Shown: piece by piece, positions 1-15,100 of the stretch
How positions within the stretch are numbered: the first letter of the stretch is position 1
Layout of the letters: each line of letters opens with the position of its first letter
NCBI GenBank assembly: GCA_028564675.1
Contig: JAOVVO010000331.1
Span: 21,009-85,008, forward strand
Length of the DNA: 64,000 nucleotides
Direction of reading: 5' to 3'
DNA from: Onchocerca lupi
Lineage: Eukaryota; Nematoda; Chromadorea; Rhabditida; Onchocercidae
The notes under the pieces: generated by a model
Told to the model about the DNA's origin: nothing
What the model saw: the letters and a program-made list of their open reading frames with translations, nothing else
The model's database searches: none
Made by a program: the position numbers and the translations under genes

Positions 1-1447
1 TAAGTACGGTAGTACAAAGTACTTAAATAAGTAATTTTACATTTAAATTAAGCTTGAATGGAATCTAACGTTGAAATTATTTTAGCTAGTTCCATCTTTT
101 TCAAAGAATGATTTGAATCTCATTTGATATGATCCAATTCTAGATTCCTAAATTCACAATTTTAGAATTTAAAAGATATAATAAAGATTAATAAAACATA
201 CTGTAGCATTGCAAGCTTCTAATAGTTTAGGAGTAAAGCGACAATCGATACCAAAACGATGTAGAACAAGGGCATAAGAATTGCGAGGAGTATGAATGCG
301 AATCGAACGAGTACCGTAAACTGTTGGAGCTGCTACGGTACGCAAAGTAATCAGATGTGTATTATCACAATAGAATACAGTATTCATTAGCTTATAATTA
401 TCGGCATAGCCTGAAACATAGCATCAAATAATTCAAAATTTTATTTTTAGTAACCTCCGATTTGCTTCTGGGCGAATTTTTGGCTAAACTAAAGGATCAA
501 TTCGATTTCCCGTATTTTTTTCATCATAATCCAATTTGCTTGAAAAAAAAAAAAAATTGAATGTTGAATTGATGCAACAAAGCTTACTACCGCATATGCC
601 AATATATCGAAAAAAAAAATTAAATATTCTAACATATCTTGGCTTAAATATTAATTCATCTAGAAATAAATGATTCAAATTATGAGCAATTAAATTTAAA
701 GGGAATTGAAAAATATTAATTTTCTAAATAAAGTTTATTATTATAAAATTATTTGTCGCAGGTGATAAATTAGGAAAAAATGTAATTCAAAAGTTAAAAA
801 TTTAAAATGCACCTCCATTTGAACTAGCCAATAATATTATGGGTGGATATAGCAATGATAGCATTCGATCGTAAGCTTGCGACGAATGATAAGCAGTAAC
901 ACTTGCTTGTGTATTTACTGGTACATTTTGATAGGGCACTTCAAACAGAAGTCGAAAAAAGCTTGTTGTTTTTCTGTTATCCGTTACACCCTATAAAGAA
1001 TTTGAGAAAATTTTTTTGCGATTTTTTAAAAATAACTTGATTTAATAGCTTATTAACTATCTGATTATCGATAATTTAAAAAAAAAAGAAGAAAAAAAAA
1101 ATGAATTGAAACGACATGATAAAGATATCGACTGGTTAAAGTAAATAAGGCTCTTTGAAAAACTCATTTTACATCTTTAATTATCACTAGAAAACATGTT
1201 GTGTTTAACAAGCCAAGCATTATCAATTTTTAAATACATACATCAAAAAGGCCTCTTCCATCATCTTGATTTAAACGTCGATCTAACATTACATCCAATT
1301 GTCCTGCAATTTATTTTCTAACAAAAATCTATCATAAAGAAAACAGAAGAAAAAGAAACTTCTAATAAAACATGCTATATCTGTTTTCTTCTGTTTTATT
1401 TTTCGTTTTTTTTTTTTTTGAGAATAAATTGAAAATCGAAAATTTCG

Positions 1448-1478
<31 letters not shown>

Positions 1479-4400
1479 AAAAAAAAAAAAAAAAAAAAAA
1501 AACTGAAAATGCACAAAACGATTCAGTTAATTTCACTATCAGTATTCCTTGCAATAACCCCGTTATCTATAAATTATCATTATCATCAGCATTAATTTTT
1601 TTCATGATTAAATATTACATTTTCATAATTGTTACTATGATCATTAAGTTTCATTTTTCCTCATTAAAAATATGAATAAAAAATGGAGAGATTTATTTAA
1701 ATGTCATACCACTGGCAAGATTTGCAACTCCTGAAGGTTGAGCACTCAAAAGTGTCATCCGTAATGTTTCATCTTCGATAAATGCTGAAGCAGGCATGGG
1801 ATAAAAATGGGCTTGTAGTGGTAATTGCTTGAATCGACGTCGTTTCACCAACTGAAATAGTATTCTGAATGAAATTTAACAGCAAAAACATGAAAAAATA
1901 TTTTCATTTCTAATTAAAGTTGAATAATAATTACATCTAAGCCTTTTTTTCATATAATTAATTATCAGAAATCTCAATCATTGAGAGAAAAACAAAAAAA
2001 AAAAAAAAGAAAGATTATAAGTCAATTTAAAGTACCAAAATTATAAGAATTCTAAAATAAGTAGATTTAATTGAAATACCATACTAACCAATAAGCCATC
2101 TCACCAAAAAAAAAAAAAAATGTAAACAAAAAAGATTAATTATACTTTAAAAAAAAAAAAAAGAATTTGCTCAATTTCATATCTCTGATGCAATTTTCAA
2201 CTTTAGATTAGATTAAGTCTTTACCTAATATTTTTTTTTATAACTGAAATATCTAACAATTATTATTACTGTTAGCCTTGTGAATTGCTAACGACTTTTT
2301 TTTGAGTTATTAACTTATGTATCAATAAATATTACATTAGCTATCCAAACCATCATTTTTCTTGAATTACTTTTCAAAAAAATGAATAATTCTTATCTAG
2401 TGGAATAATTCCTACCTGATATCCATTAAGATCAGTGAAGAACTCATCACCATTATCAATTCCTGTTTCTATTCGCATCGCTAATTCAACATTCTTAACA
2501 TCATTCAAATTAACTGTATTTTCGATCTCTATCAATTGCGATAACAGTGGAATTTTGATTATATGAGTGAAAGGCATAATTCCATCATTCGCTACCAATA
2601 CCTGAAGAGAAAAAAAAAAAGAAAAATTAAAACAATGTTTCATTTTACAAATGTTATGATGCTATATTTTATCTTCAACCAATAAACAAACAACAACTCG
2701 AAAATTAAATACATGAAAGAAATAATTCCTATAGGCTTCAGCATAATTGATCAACTGGTTGAGTTATTAATCATTATTGTATCAACTATATTTGAGTTAC
2801 TTAATATTGTAAAATAAAAAAGTAACCTTTTTCATTACAATTCCTTCAAAAGCTATAAATGACTGTCTGAGTTCGACTGGTTTTGCTGGACCATTTGGTA
2901 GAAATAAATATGCACCAGATGGATTGTCGGTACCTTTTAAAGGTACTATAAAAAATAATATTTTAAATCATCACTTCTACAATCAATATGATTTATGTCT
3001 GAAAAGCTAAAAATTTTCCAGTTCATTCTTCATTTTCATTTTCCATCTTTTTTTTTTTTTTTTTGTTTTCTTTCTCTATTTTTGACGATTACAAGAAAAA
3101 ACAGAAAAACTAATTTGATTATGAATTGCAAAATAATCACAAATAAATTAGTTATCAAGTATGAAATTGAACAAGAATTAACTAGATATAAATAATTAAA
3201 TTTGAAATAAACGAACTTACATGGGCTTTTCATTCTCGCTCCATACCAAACGAATGATATGTTTACTGATATATTCTTCTCTTGTTTTAATGATATAGAC
3301 TAAAAAAAAAAGTTGAAAAAAAAAAGAACAAGCATATCAGGATAAGATATAATTAATAGAAAATTTCAGAAAACCATCTTCATCTTCAGAAAATTTTTGT
3401 AAATAAAAAAATTTCCAAAAAGTTTTGGATATAGAAAAAAAAAATTTATCCATCATTGCCGATATTGCATTTCTCTTTGTTTTATCTCAATTTTATTTCA
3501 AAATGTAGAAAAATTGAACTTACAGCCAAATGACCTGTTTTTGGATTAAACGCTGCTGATATTAAACCATTATTAAATACAAAATCTCCCAGTGGTGCAA
3601 TATCAAAATCACTGGAAGCAATGAAAAAAAAAAAATAAATAAAAGTAAACAATAAATGAACAAAGAGCAAATAAATGAAAAGGGATAATTCAATCAATCA
3701 TAATTGCAGGCATCATAAAATTAAGAATAATCTATTCATTTAACCGAAATTTCAAGCTCCTAAATGATATTATTTTCACTGAATTTTGATTCTCAGAGCA
3801 AATTTTTCATTTCATTAAGTAATGAATAACAAAATATCCAAGTAATAAGTAAAAGTAATAACCTGCTCTGCAATTCGGTAGAACTCAATCGAATAATAGC
3901 TTTGTCAAGTGGTGTACCAGATTTAAACAAATATTTCTGGAAGCTTAATGGCGGTATAGTGGAAATGAAGCAAAGCTGAAAAAAAAAAAAAAAAACTGAA
4001 AATAACATTAGCAAAAAGTAAATAAATAGTGAATTTGATTAAAATTATTTTATAAATTTTCAGCTTCCAAAAAAAAAAAAAAAAAAAAAAAAAAGCTATA
4101 ACAAAAATCATAATTAGACAGAAAAGAGATATCTCGAAATTATACCTCATATAATTTTGAATCAATAACCCATTTATTGTTAATAAATTCAAGAACCGGA
4201 CTAATTTGCTGCATAACAGTTACATTAGGCTCCGATGCTAATATTACCACCGTATTCAAAGTATTAACATGAACACATATCGTTTCCATTCTTAGATTTC
4301 CCAGTGAATTGAATAAAATAATTTCACTATAATGAATTTGGCAAATTTTTGGTGTTTATAAATTATTTTCTCTATAAATTAAATAATTAAAACTACATAA

Positions 4401-7400
4401 CATTCCTAATTCTTTTCTATCTTAATCCATTTAAAATTTTCATTTTCAAATTTATCATCTTTCTTCAAATCTTATTCTAATGAAAACCTTGAAGTTCTAC
4501 AATTATTCTATTCTACTCTAACCAAAGATGCAATAGCTTAATTCTAGAACAATGCTTAAAATCAAAGATAAAATTAACAGTAAATTCAAATTTACAATAA
4601 AATTGATTTTAGCAATATGTAATTGCAAAAAACATAAGATAAACCCTAATTGGAAGTTTTATTTTTCTCCTTCTAGCTTCCGTATTTTATAGTAAGAAAG
4701 TTACAAAGCTCAGGTTAAAAAAAAAAAATTAAAAAAATTTCAAATTATGACATTTTTGCTATTCCCAACATAAAATGCTAAGATATGAAAGTTTCAATTT
4801 AGTTTTCAAATATTCAGAAACAAATCGTTGGCTACTTTATAGCATGCTCCTCTATCAAATTACAAAATCTTTTAACGAAATTGTTGCGAACGACAATAAT
4901 TCAATTCCAAATATGGCAAAGACATAACATAAATGTAAATTTTGCTAACCTTTCATGCGTCACAACTCGTTTTTCCGGAAGTAAATCAAATGTACGCCGA
5001 TTTTCTTCCTAAAAATTGAAAAATTTAAAATTTGGTTTTCCAAAAATTTCTAAAAACTTCTGCTTCCTGGAAAAAAAAATTCCAAATTATAAGTTTCTCA
5101 AAAAAAAAAAAAGTTAAACATGTGGTAAAAATAGGCTTTTTATTAAAAAAAGGAGAAATAATTTTGTATAACTGTTAAAAAATCCCAACATATCCGAAAA
5201 GTTTAAGGAAATCAAAAATATTGTTGTAATATGCTGCTTAATTAGCAATACAAATCATCAAACAGCTAGAGTATTGAAATTTTTCTACAATCAAATGATA
5301 CTACATGAATAAATCCTAAATATAATTACATTATCATTCCAAAAGAAAACGAAAAAATGACCGTTATTGATAGTTCGTCTAAAAAGATGGACATAGCAAA
5401 CAAAAAAGAGTTAAATAATAAAAATTATAATTAATTACAAGTTGGAATTTACCATCAAAAGACTCGGAAGAACTGAAGAATTTTTCGATATTTCTCTTCG
5501 AAGCAAGAAATTCGCAACTGTAAGTATAATTTCTTCGGAATTTTTCATTGCCTCAAACATCCTGCAAAAGAGAAATATTTTCAAACATACTGATTAGATT
5601 ATTAATTTCATAAGAATTTTTTAAATTATTTCAATGAAATGAATAATGAAAAAATGATAAAAAATAATAACAAATAATATGTCATGTGGTGATTCAAAAA
5701 AAAAAAAAAAAAGTCAAAATTCAAAAATCGAAAATTCCGAAGAATATATGAAAATAGATGTATTAATAAGAATCAATTAGATTTTTCAGTCAAATCATAA
5801 TTTTATATTAACGAACTTTTGGCCATAATCAGCCATAACTTCATCTTTTGATGTACCCGTAACAGCATCATGATGTTGGAATAAATTCATCCAACGTCGA
5901 GCTTCGACAAGTAATTGAAATAGCCGTAATGCATTACCTTTGTCCAATTCTTTCATTCCCATAAAACTATATAAAATTTCAGCAGTTCTAAAAAAAAAAA
6001 AAAAAAAAAAATTACTGATATTAGAAAAATAAAGATTAAATAAAAGCATAAATGAAGATTTTTCATAAATTTTTTCCATACCTACTTCCCGAACATTTTT
6101 CCAGAAAATCCATAAACAATTAATACTGCATCCTTACAATCAAAGTTTCTAATAATCCCCATAAGATTTTGAAAGTTCATTTTCACAAAATATTAACCTG
6201 ATATAGTGTTGTAAAACACGATCAAAACGTTTGTGAAACGGTCGATTCGTATAATATCCTGAATTTCTTGTCAGTTAAGATTTCAGAAATCAAACTTTAA
6301 GACATTCTTTATTTCGAAAAAAATTAATTCTTGTGTTAAAAAATAAAAATATACAGCAAATAACAATTTTATGCTGAATATCCATATCTATTGGTATTTT
6401 ATTTTTGGGAATTAAAAACAAACCACTCCAATAATGATCATTTCGATCGGCATATGTGAAAAAATCGCCTGATAGAACTGGTAATGTATCGCTAACTTCA
6501 TCTAATCGTTCATGAACTAAACGAAAATAGTCATCCAAAGTACCGAAACGAGCCTAGAATAACAAAGAAAAAGCATTATTTTTGAATATGTATAATATTC
6601 GCTACTTTTTAAATTTAATTGTACAAGAAACCTAAATGATTATTTAAATTTCATAAAATTTTAATTTAAAAATGAATACAAAGCGTGACAAATTAAATAA
6701 CTGAAATTACAGAAAAGAAGAAATTATGATATTTTACAAATTAAATAACTGATGCAGTTTGTCTAGCTATTACACAAATAATAATTACAATGATTTATTG
6801 TTTAAGATGTCAAATGCTAAACCATTTTAATTGAATAATTAGCATGGCGTACAAACTATACAGTGAAAAATTATATGATGGCTTTAGAAATGCATTAATT
6901 ATTGCATTCACAATGATAAGTGAACTACTTATCGTAATAAATAACAAAAATAAGATATTGAAACAAAAATTTTCTAGAAAAAAGTAAAATTCGAAAATAG
7001 TAAACTAAAAATCCAACAATAAACTCACATTTACATTCCATCTATTTTGTTCATTCATATATTTAAATAATTTCATGTAATTTCTGTATTGCTTATTCCA
7101 TTCCGATTCAGTATCATAACGAAAATCATCACCTAATGGCACCAAAACAACATTTGTCTTGAATAATTGCGCTTTTTTTCTATACTGATCATATAATAAT
7201 GCTGCTCTACAATTGAATTTGAAATCAGTTACAAATTATTGCATTTATCAGACAATAAAAATAAACTATCAATATTAAACAGTACAAACTGGATTAAGAA
7301 ATTTTCGTCGCTTATTCGAAATCCATCAAATTCAACTCTTCCACGAGTTCATAATGAGATAATTAAATAAAATTAAATAAAATCAATAAAAATTAACAAA

Positions 7401-10336
7401 GATGGGATTATTTTTAGAGTTGTAAAAATCACTAATTCATTGGCCAATCTAAAAAAACGCAAATTTTACCTTTCCCTAACATTATCCTCGGTGATTTCAA
7501 CAGCGGGTAATCTCCATGGACAATCGACACTACTTCCTACCGTACGTTTAAAATCAAATTGACAACAAATCTTTGGATCCGGACCACATGTATGAGGTAT
7601 ATCATACGAAAAAAATGGCATCACATGTGTAGCGAAATCTGTTGAATTGTCACGATTGCCTATAAATCTTTAATCATTAATTTTATTAATTGCATTTATT
7701 ATTTGTTAATTTTCTAATAAAATGATTACATAAATAAGACTAAACAAATGCCTATCAAATAAAACTTTGAATAGCAAAAAAATGTTTATTAAATAAACAA
7801 AATATTTTAAACAAATTTAAGTAAAATTTCATTTGCAAATTTACTGTTAAATAAAATTAGTTCCCTGTACAATCATTTCATCCCCATTAAATAAGTAATC
7901 GAATAAGTTCATTTCCATCAAAAAATTTCAGATGGAAAGTTTAGATTAAACGAGTTTCTTGATAAATGATGAATACTGCGAATTATCAATCTTTTCATCT
8001 TGAATACTGCGAATTATTAATCTTCTCATCTTTTCTCATTAAAAAAATTGTATGAATTAATAAGTGTACTGACCAATTTGCATCGATTTGATTGCTAGTA
8101 AGAAATATCTGATAGTAATTTCAGAAAAAAATTATGAATATTTAATTTCATGCAAATTGTTTAGAAATAGTAAAAATTCGAAATCCTATGCAAGAATTCA
8201 TAATAATTAAAGTATTTTCTGTTTGCGATCGAATTAACCAGTATAGTAATAAATGCGAATATTTAGAAAAATCAATCATAAATATAAAGATGAAATTTTA
8301 ACAACTTTGAAACCAAATATTTTGACTAAATTCAAGTATTATGAAGCAAAATTTAATAAAACTAATTCTGGTACTAATGATAGCCTAACGATCACATAGT
8401 TGAATAGAATGATTCCTCAATTCATCGATTCTAGAATCAGCATTCTAAATCAGTTTCAAAAAATATACCGATAAGAGTTTATATCACGATCGGGAGGGAT
8501 ATTGAATTCATAAATCATACATTCATAACATACCCCATAATTGTCTCCACATAAATTCTAATTCTTTCCTTTCTGCCAAATATTTTTTCACCGAATAGTG
8601 CACTCGTTGAAGTACACCATTCGACAAATTCGATAATTTCATGAAGTATGAAATTGTGGGACTTAAACCGAACGGATCAATCGACCAATGATTCTTTGGT
8701 TTGTAATCTGAAATCATTATTTCAAAATGTGAAAAATGACAAACTATTAAGCAGAACAATGATAAAAGGTTTAACATTTTAGGAGAGCAAATCATATTTT
8801 TATTCCAAAAAGCTGAAATCAAGAAAATGTGTATTTCATGAATTAATATTTCCATTCCTTTTTATATCATAATTTCTACTTTCTATAATTTCAAATATTA
8901 GAAATGATAATGATTTATAACCTTTTCCAATATGATTACGAATCCATTCATGTCCTTCCATTAATTGACTGATCACTCCATAGTAATGTGAATTAGCTTC
9001 GTCGGGCATTACCCATCCACCAGTTAATATTTCTAACTTTCGTGATTTCAAAAGCCTTAAGTTATTAGCAAATTTCCAGTTGTAAGAAGTAAAACAGAAC
9101 AAAAATCCATCAAAAAATCCTATATCTCATATTCTAACTTCGATATGAGTCAATTTAATCAACAAAATCGGCAAACAAATGAGCATAAGTACTGAATAAG
9201 CCAAGATTAGTAAGCCTGAATGAGTTCTCGATTTTACCGGATGAATAATGTGAATTACATACAAAGTTCAGGCTTTCAAAATCATATTTCAAACAATAAC
9301 AAGCAATAATGACTACTATATTTCGCTGAATTTCTCTAAGATAAACTATTTCCAGTTTAACCTAATATTTTTCGCCATATCTCCTAAATTTGCTTCTTCG
9401 AAGGACCAAATTATCTAACTCCTTTGTAGATTAAATTTCGGAAAAAAGGCAAATTCGATAATTTCTAAAGCAACAAATAAGCAAAACGTAATCTTTATAA
9501 AATACTAAAATATTGGATAGAAACTTACTGCTTTACTAATTCTCGCTTTTCCTCATCAATTTCTGCCCACCATCGCTCAAAAAAAATAATTTCTGCGTAA
9601 ACAAAACGCATTTCATCCATTTTTTGCAAATTGTTCAACATATTATTTAGTATATTTCGTGTCTGACTTTCATAATATTCTTCAAAAGTTCTTATCCAAC
9701 CTGAAACTTTGGTTTTCGTTTTTTTTTTTTCAAATTATTTTGAAAGTAAATCCATCTATTAAAATCCATAATTTTACGATAGTATTTTCCATTCCATTAA
9801 AATCTGTCACATTATGAACATACATGTAGCAAATGTGTTATCTTATAGAATGAACAGTTATGTTTGAAATATCTAAAAATAATCAAAGGTAAAAAAAAAG
9901 AAAAAAAGAATATCGATGAAGCGAATTAAAAAACATAACAGAAAATTAGATAACCTGCATCATTATGTGAATGTGGTACTACTATTACTTCAAGTCGTTC
10001 TTCACGTTGTACCGAAGCTTGACTATATTCAATATCGTAACCTTGCTTCCATACACCACCATCTGGATCATCAAATGGTAGCTTACTATATACATCCAAC
10101 ATCTTAAGTAAATTAATGAGAATGTAAAAAAGAGATAAATTGATAAATAAACATAAATAAGCAAATAACAAAGTGATACTTAATTTTGGAAAATTCTCAC
10201 AATACTATTGAATATGATTATATTAGGATTATATAGGCAGTTCGGACCTCTATTTAAATTTATAATAAAAAGCAAGCTATATAAAGAACAACTTTATGTA
10301 AATTTGAAATGCATAAAATAAAAAGTGAAAGATTAG

Positions 10337-10372
<36 letters not shown>

Positions 10373-11964
10373 GTTACCTGAATATTGTTTTTATCGGGTA
10401 CTGTCATATATATACTCTCAAAACACATATCAATCGGTTCAGTAGAGGAAATACGATCCAAAAATCGTCTAACATTAGCAACCTATAATTAACTAATTTT
10501 AACATTCTCGAATTTCGTACCGATTTATTGTGATTTACAACAGATTAAAAGGATATTAATATGTGTTATTGCATATAAGTAATTCTAAATTATTGATCAT
10601 TTAATCCAAAAGATTTAAAGAGGAATTATTTCCACAAAATAAGTCTTTCCACCTATTTTATCCATCATTTATTATGTACGAAAACCATTTTGGCACATCA
10701 ACTAGAGATTTACCATACATAATAAAAATTCGAAAATTTTATTAACTTCTTCATTATCATCTCATTTTATTTCGAAAAATCATACCTTTCCGCCTATTTT
10801 ATCCGTTATTTCCGCTAACTTTTGCGGTTCTTGCGGAGGATGAATAACTCCATGTATTGCTTGTTCTTCCTCAACTTTCTGTTGCGCAGCTATTTCCGCA
10901 TTACGAGCTTCATTTTCAATCTATAAGTGTCACATTTTTCTGAATTAGACGCGGCAGAACAATTAATTAAATTGATCAATTACAACCTACTTCACATTTT
11001 TCAAGAATTTGAAAAGTTATCATAATTATGACCTAATTCACCAACGCAAGTACATAACTGAAGCTAATTTTTAATATTGTAATTTGATATGCACAGAAAG
11101 ATACTTTTATCATCAAACTTGAAGTCTATGTTTAAATTTTATTGGATTAATTAAATTCTATTGAAAAATCGTCTAATCTAAATCGTGAAATTTAAAATAA
11201 ATTTTATTAAATGCAAAAAAATACTTGTTCAGCTTTCTTTGGAGGTGGCAAAAAGCCAACAGCAGCTTCATCTACACTTTCCTTTTCTTTTATTTCATCT
11301 GTACTTTTCTTCTCTTTCATTTCTCCACTAGTTTCACCTTAAATGATTCAGGCATTAAAAAATTACAAAAAAAAAAAGACATTTAGAATTAAAATGCAAA
11401 GAAGAATTACGAAATTAAAATTCTCCATGGGGAAAAAAAAAAACTTGAAAATCCAAGTAATCTTCATTTTAATCTGATAAATTACTGCGTAACTAAAAGT
11501 AAAGCTACTTTTATTGTTAAGTTTTTCTAATAAAGTTATTTTTCCTATAAAATAAAAAATACTTTTCAATTGTTGTTGTTTTTCAAGAACTTTTTGTAAC
11601 ATGCTGTGCATCAGCTGACCATTTCTTTTTGCATCATCTTCCAATAGATTGATTTGTTTTTCCAGTTCATTCAATTCTAACTGCAAATATTATTTGAATA
11701 CATTATCAAATTATATCAATTTCTCTTTTGCTAAAATGACCAAAATATTTCATATTTTAATATGTCAAACATAAATTCCCGAACTCCACAAAATTTACTT
11801 TCTTCTATTTTTAGTAATAAATATGCAATAATTTGTCTAAAAAACCAACATTATATCAAAAATTAAAAATCATAAACATTAAATAAATCATTGCTCCTGT
11901 TCCTGCAAATGAAAAAAATGGGCGAAGAGATTAAGCATGATAACTATTGAATATTTTGATCAAA

Positions 11965-12000
<36 letters not shown>

Positions 12001-12140
12001 AAAACTTATCATACTTGTTGATCCGCATAACTTCGTCTATGATCGAAAGTTTGTGCTTCCAATGAATTATATAGAATTAAACAAACAAATATAGATGTAC
12101 TTAAAATACCAACTAATAATCGTTGCCAAGTTAAATGCAT
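1..12140 (-). CDS. aman-2: Golgi alpha-mannosidase II (GH38), 3' end probably beyond window
   Basis: Type II Golgi membrane glycosidase of N-glycan maturation, trimming GlcNAcMan5 glycans. Exons in transcript order: 12140-12015, 11680-11563, 11337-11225, 10920-10786, 10482-10378, 10102-9955, 9700-9529, 9055-8922, 8707-8534, 7659-7470, 7206-7029, 6553-6424, 6258-6198, 5987-5817, 5561-5453, 5008-4950, 4326-4146, 3975-3863, 3611-3524, 3299-3221, 2945-2827, 2601-2416, 1851-1710, 1303-1242, 990-813, 410-202. All junctions keep phase, giving 1160 codons. Residues 7-27 form the signal anchor; a charged, partly coiled stem follows and is about 70 residues longer than I expect for the human enzyme. 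GH38 motifs: HSHNDAGW (about 243-250), SIDPFGLSPT (nucleophile Asp361), ADRNDHYWSG (567-575), QHHDAVTGT (632-640), and PHTCGPDPKICCQFDF. Three motif positions differ from consensus (see findings). The last exon in view ends in phase at a GTATGT donor, so the final roughly 50 residues are probably off the left edge. Confidence 0.94.
7971..8032. repeat. 31-bp tandem duplication in an aman-2 intron
   Basis: Two adjacent copies (7971-8001, 8002-8032) of a unit beginning GAATACTGCGAATTAT, with two or three differences, lie inside the mannosidase intron between exons ending at 8534 and 7659. Confidence 0.85.
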
Positions 12141-15100
12141 CTTTAGCGCATATACGAAATATATCCAATTTTACAATTCTTTTTTTTTTGAAATTTGTAA
12201 TTCCAATTAACAATGAATCAAATCATTGAAGCCAATATTCTATAAAAGCAAGAAAAAATTATTAATCATTTCGAAGACTGCTTCTCATTTGAATTAAAAA
12301 TGATTGTTGAATTTTAAAATCAATTATTTAAAAAGATTAGAGGAAGAGAAGAAAATAATAGTAAAAAAAAGAAGTGAAAGGAATATTACTATATCCAATA
12401 AAATAAAAAAAAAAAAAAAAAAGCAAATGAATAACAATCAAAGATCATGGCAAATTAAAATGAACAAAACTAAAAAGAAAAAAACTTTAAAGTATTTTCA
12501 CAAATATTAAAATTACCTCAAATCTATCACAACAAATATTTACCCAAATAAAGGAATAGCAATTATTAGAAAAAATTAGTAAAACTCAGCTATCCCGCCA
12601 AAATCGAGATATTTTATACGATAAATACAATAGAAATTTATAATATTTCTCAGTCAAATGAATCATTTATCCATATCTCACTGCTTTATTCTCTCATCGT
12701 TCAATCTGCTAAAGCTTACGTGCATTATTTGAAATTTTGTCGCAAATCATGTTAAATTGTCTGGAATGTTGCAAGCACCAAAGCTTGTGTGCATTGTTTA
12801 AAATTGTAAGCATTGTCTATCTCTTATCTTTTGTCCTGATAACCAAATCTTTTGTATAACATGTTCTAAGTCATCGCTTACTACAAGACCAAAGATTATC
12901 GATATAAAAAGAAGCTTCTAGCGATCACCGATCAGTATTACGCAGTAATCAACCAGCAATCATTCAATAATTACGCAGTCAATCAACTCAACGGTCACTC
13001 AATTCACTCGACAATCAATCGATATTCAATCAATTTCTATTATAAACCAAACGATTAACTACAATCGTAATATTATCTGATTTTATTCTATTTTATAACA
13101 TAAACGAAGGAATCAATTATCAGTTAATCAATAAAAACTTTTCCAAAACAGTAATTCTTTTTTTTTTCGTCACCAATTTTTATTGTAGAATATTTAATAA
13201 AGAATTTATAGTTTTACAAATAAAAGTTTTACGGTAAATTTGGCAAACAAATAGATCATTTCTGTAAAATCTTATCGAAATCAATCCTCATTAAATGATT
13301 TTCAAATTTTCTATAATATCAATTCAAAATAAATAATTTTGATTATCATTTTCAAAGAACTTCTTTTTTTTTTTTTTTTTTTTTGACAATTGAATAGTAT
13401 CCTTGCAAAAATATTTTAATGTTTACGATAATTTTATCTATTGCAATAGAACTTTTAATAATCTTTTATGAAGCAAAATTCCTTACAATATTCAGTGGTA
13501 ATTCATTTACTATTAATTATTATTGTTTATTAAAATAACTAACAATCGAATTTTGAAAAAAAAAAATGAAAATAAAAAGGAGAAAAATGAAGAAAAAAGA
13601 TAGAATAAACAAAAAAAGGAAATTAATTTTAAATTGATTACTGCATCTTAATATACTAATATCTTCGTTCAATAATTCGAAAAGCAATGAAATATGTTGA
13701 TGTGAACCATTTTTGATGTAATATATTATTTCTTACAGATGAAATGAATAAAAAATAAGATTACTCCCATCATATCAGTATCTTATCGGCGATAATTCCG
13801 CCACATTTTTTTTTTCGACAGAACAATTTTCAAATAAATCACAAAAACCCACCAAAAATATAAGTATTTTTTTTCTTTGTTGTTTGTTTGAACAAAGATT
13901 CGACAATCTCACAACATTAATTTTACGTGATAATTTTGCTACATGAGTTTCCCATGATAATATCTTTATATTAATTTTAAGTTAATAAAATAAAATAGTG
14001 TTTATGATAACAATAACAAGATTTTCGGAAATATTCTAAATAAGCTTTTGCATAACAATCCTCTGAAATATTTCAATTCATTGAAGCATATAAAATCCAT
14101 TTTGGAAGAGTAATATTTCCAAAAAATTTAGGAAAAAAAAAAAGAAAACTTTTGCAAAAATCAAAAATTCCATCAAAATGTTAGCATTTAAAAATGAATG
14201 CTTATGGAAGAATATCAATAAAAAGAGAGACAAAAATAATTTGATAGATTTCTTGTTATTTTCAAGTTGAGGAAAACTTTTTAGTAGAAATGTATCAGTA
14301 AAAATAGAAGGAAAAAAAAAAAACCTTATAACGAAAAATGAAAAAGGAAAAATAAAAATAAAAATGAAGGAAAATAAGCAAAATAAACAAGCATAAGGAC
14401 GAACCTGAAATAATTAATCAATAAAAAAGGAAATAAATAATGAATAAATTAGGGGAAAAACAAAAACAAAAAAAAAAGAAAAAAATGAGTAATCATATTT
14501 AAGATGGATGAATTAAGAGTAAACGGAACCATGGAACTAAGAAGCTATCTAGAAATAAAAAAAAAAAAATCAGAACTAAATTTAAAACTATTATTAAAAT
14601 GGATGACAGTTAAAGGATGATAATCGATAATTAACCGAATAATTCAAAGTTAAGGAAAAATTTTATGATAGCAAAGAGATTAATGAAATATCAAATATCA
14701 GATATACCGAATATCTCAATGAATGTGATCATTTGAAAAAGATATTATCAAGAGTGAAAATAGATAAGTGTCGTAAAAAGCAAATTGAATAACAAATATG
14801 CTGAATAAACCGTTTTATTTTTTTATTTTTCCTACCATTTATATGATTAGTGCAAAAATTTATTAATGAATTTTATTTATTCAGATAAATATTTAAGATT
14901 AAAATATCAATAAAAAATATTTATTAAAAATGATAAAATAAAGCAACTCACCTGTTATTATCATAGAGAAATTGATGCATGAAATTGATAATATATGCAG
15001 AATATATCGGTTAATTTGAAAATATGATCATATCACTGAAGTAGATTTAGTAATATTATTATGATTCATTTAAAAATTTTATAAATTCATATGCAACCAA

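Noticed and set aside
82..147. A possible final aman-2 exon encoding 21 residues and a stop
   Set aside because: Phase fits after a 54-base intron, but the peptide does not resemble the conserved mannosidase II C-terminus, which needs about 50 more residues. The true 3' end is probably outside the window.
455..483. A 29-base micro-exon for aman-2 between exons at 990-813 and 410-202
   Set aside because: It keeps phase, but then the last exon must use a weak TATAAG acceptor. Skipping it joins exon 25 directly to the strong TTTCAG acceptor at 411-416 in frame (G to GC TAT GCC), which is simpler.
1289..1516. A Phe-rich minus-strand frame
   Set aside because: It is poly-T translation inside an aman-2 intron.
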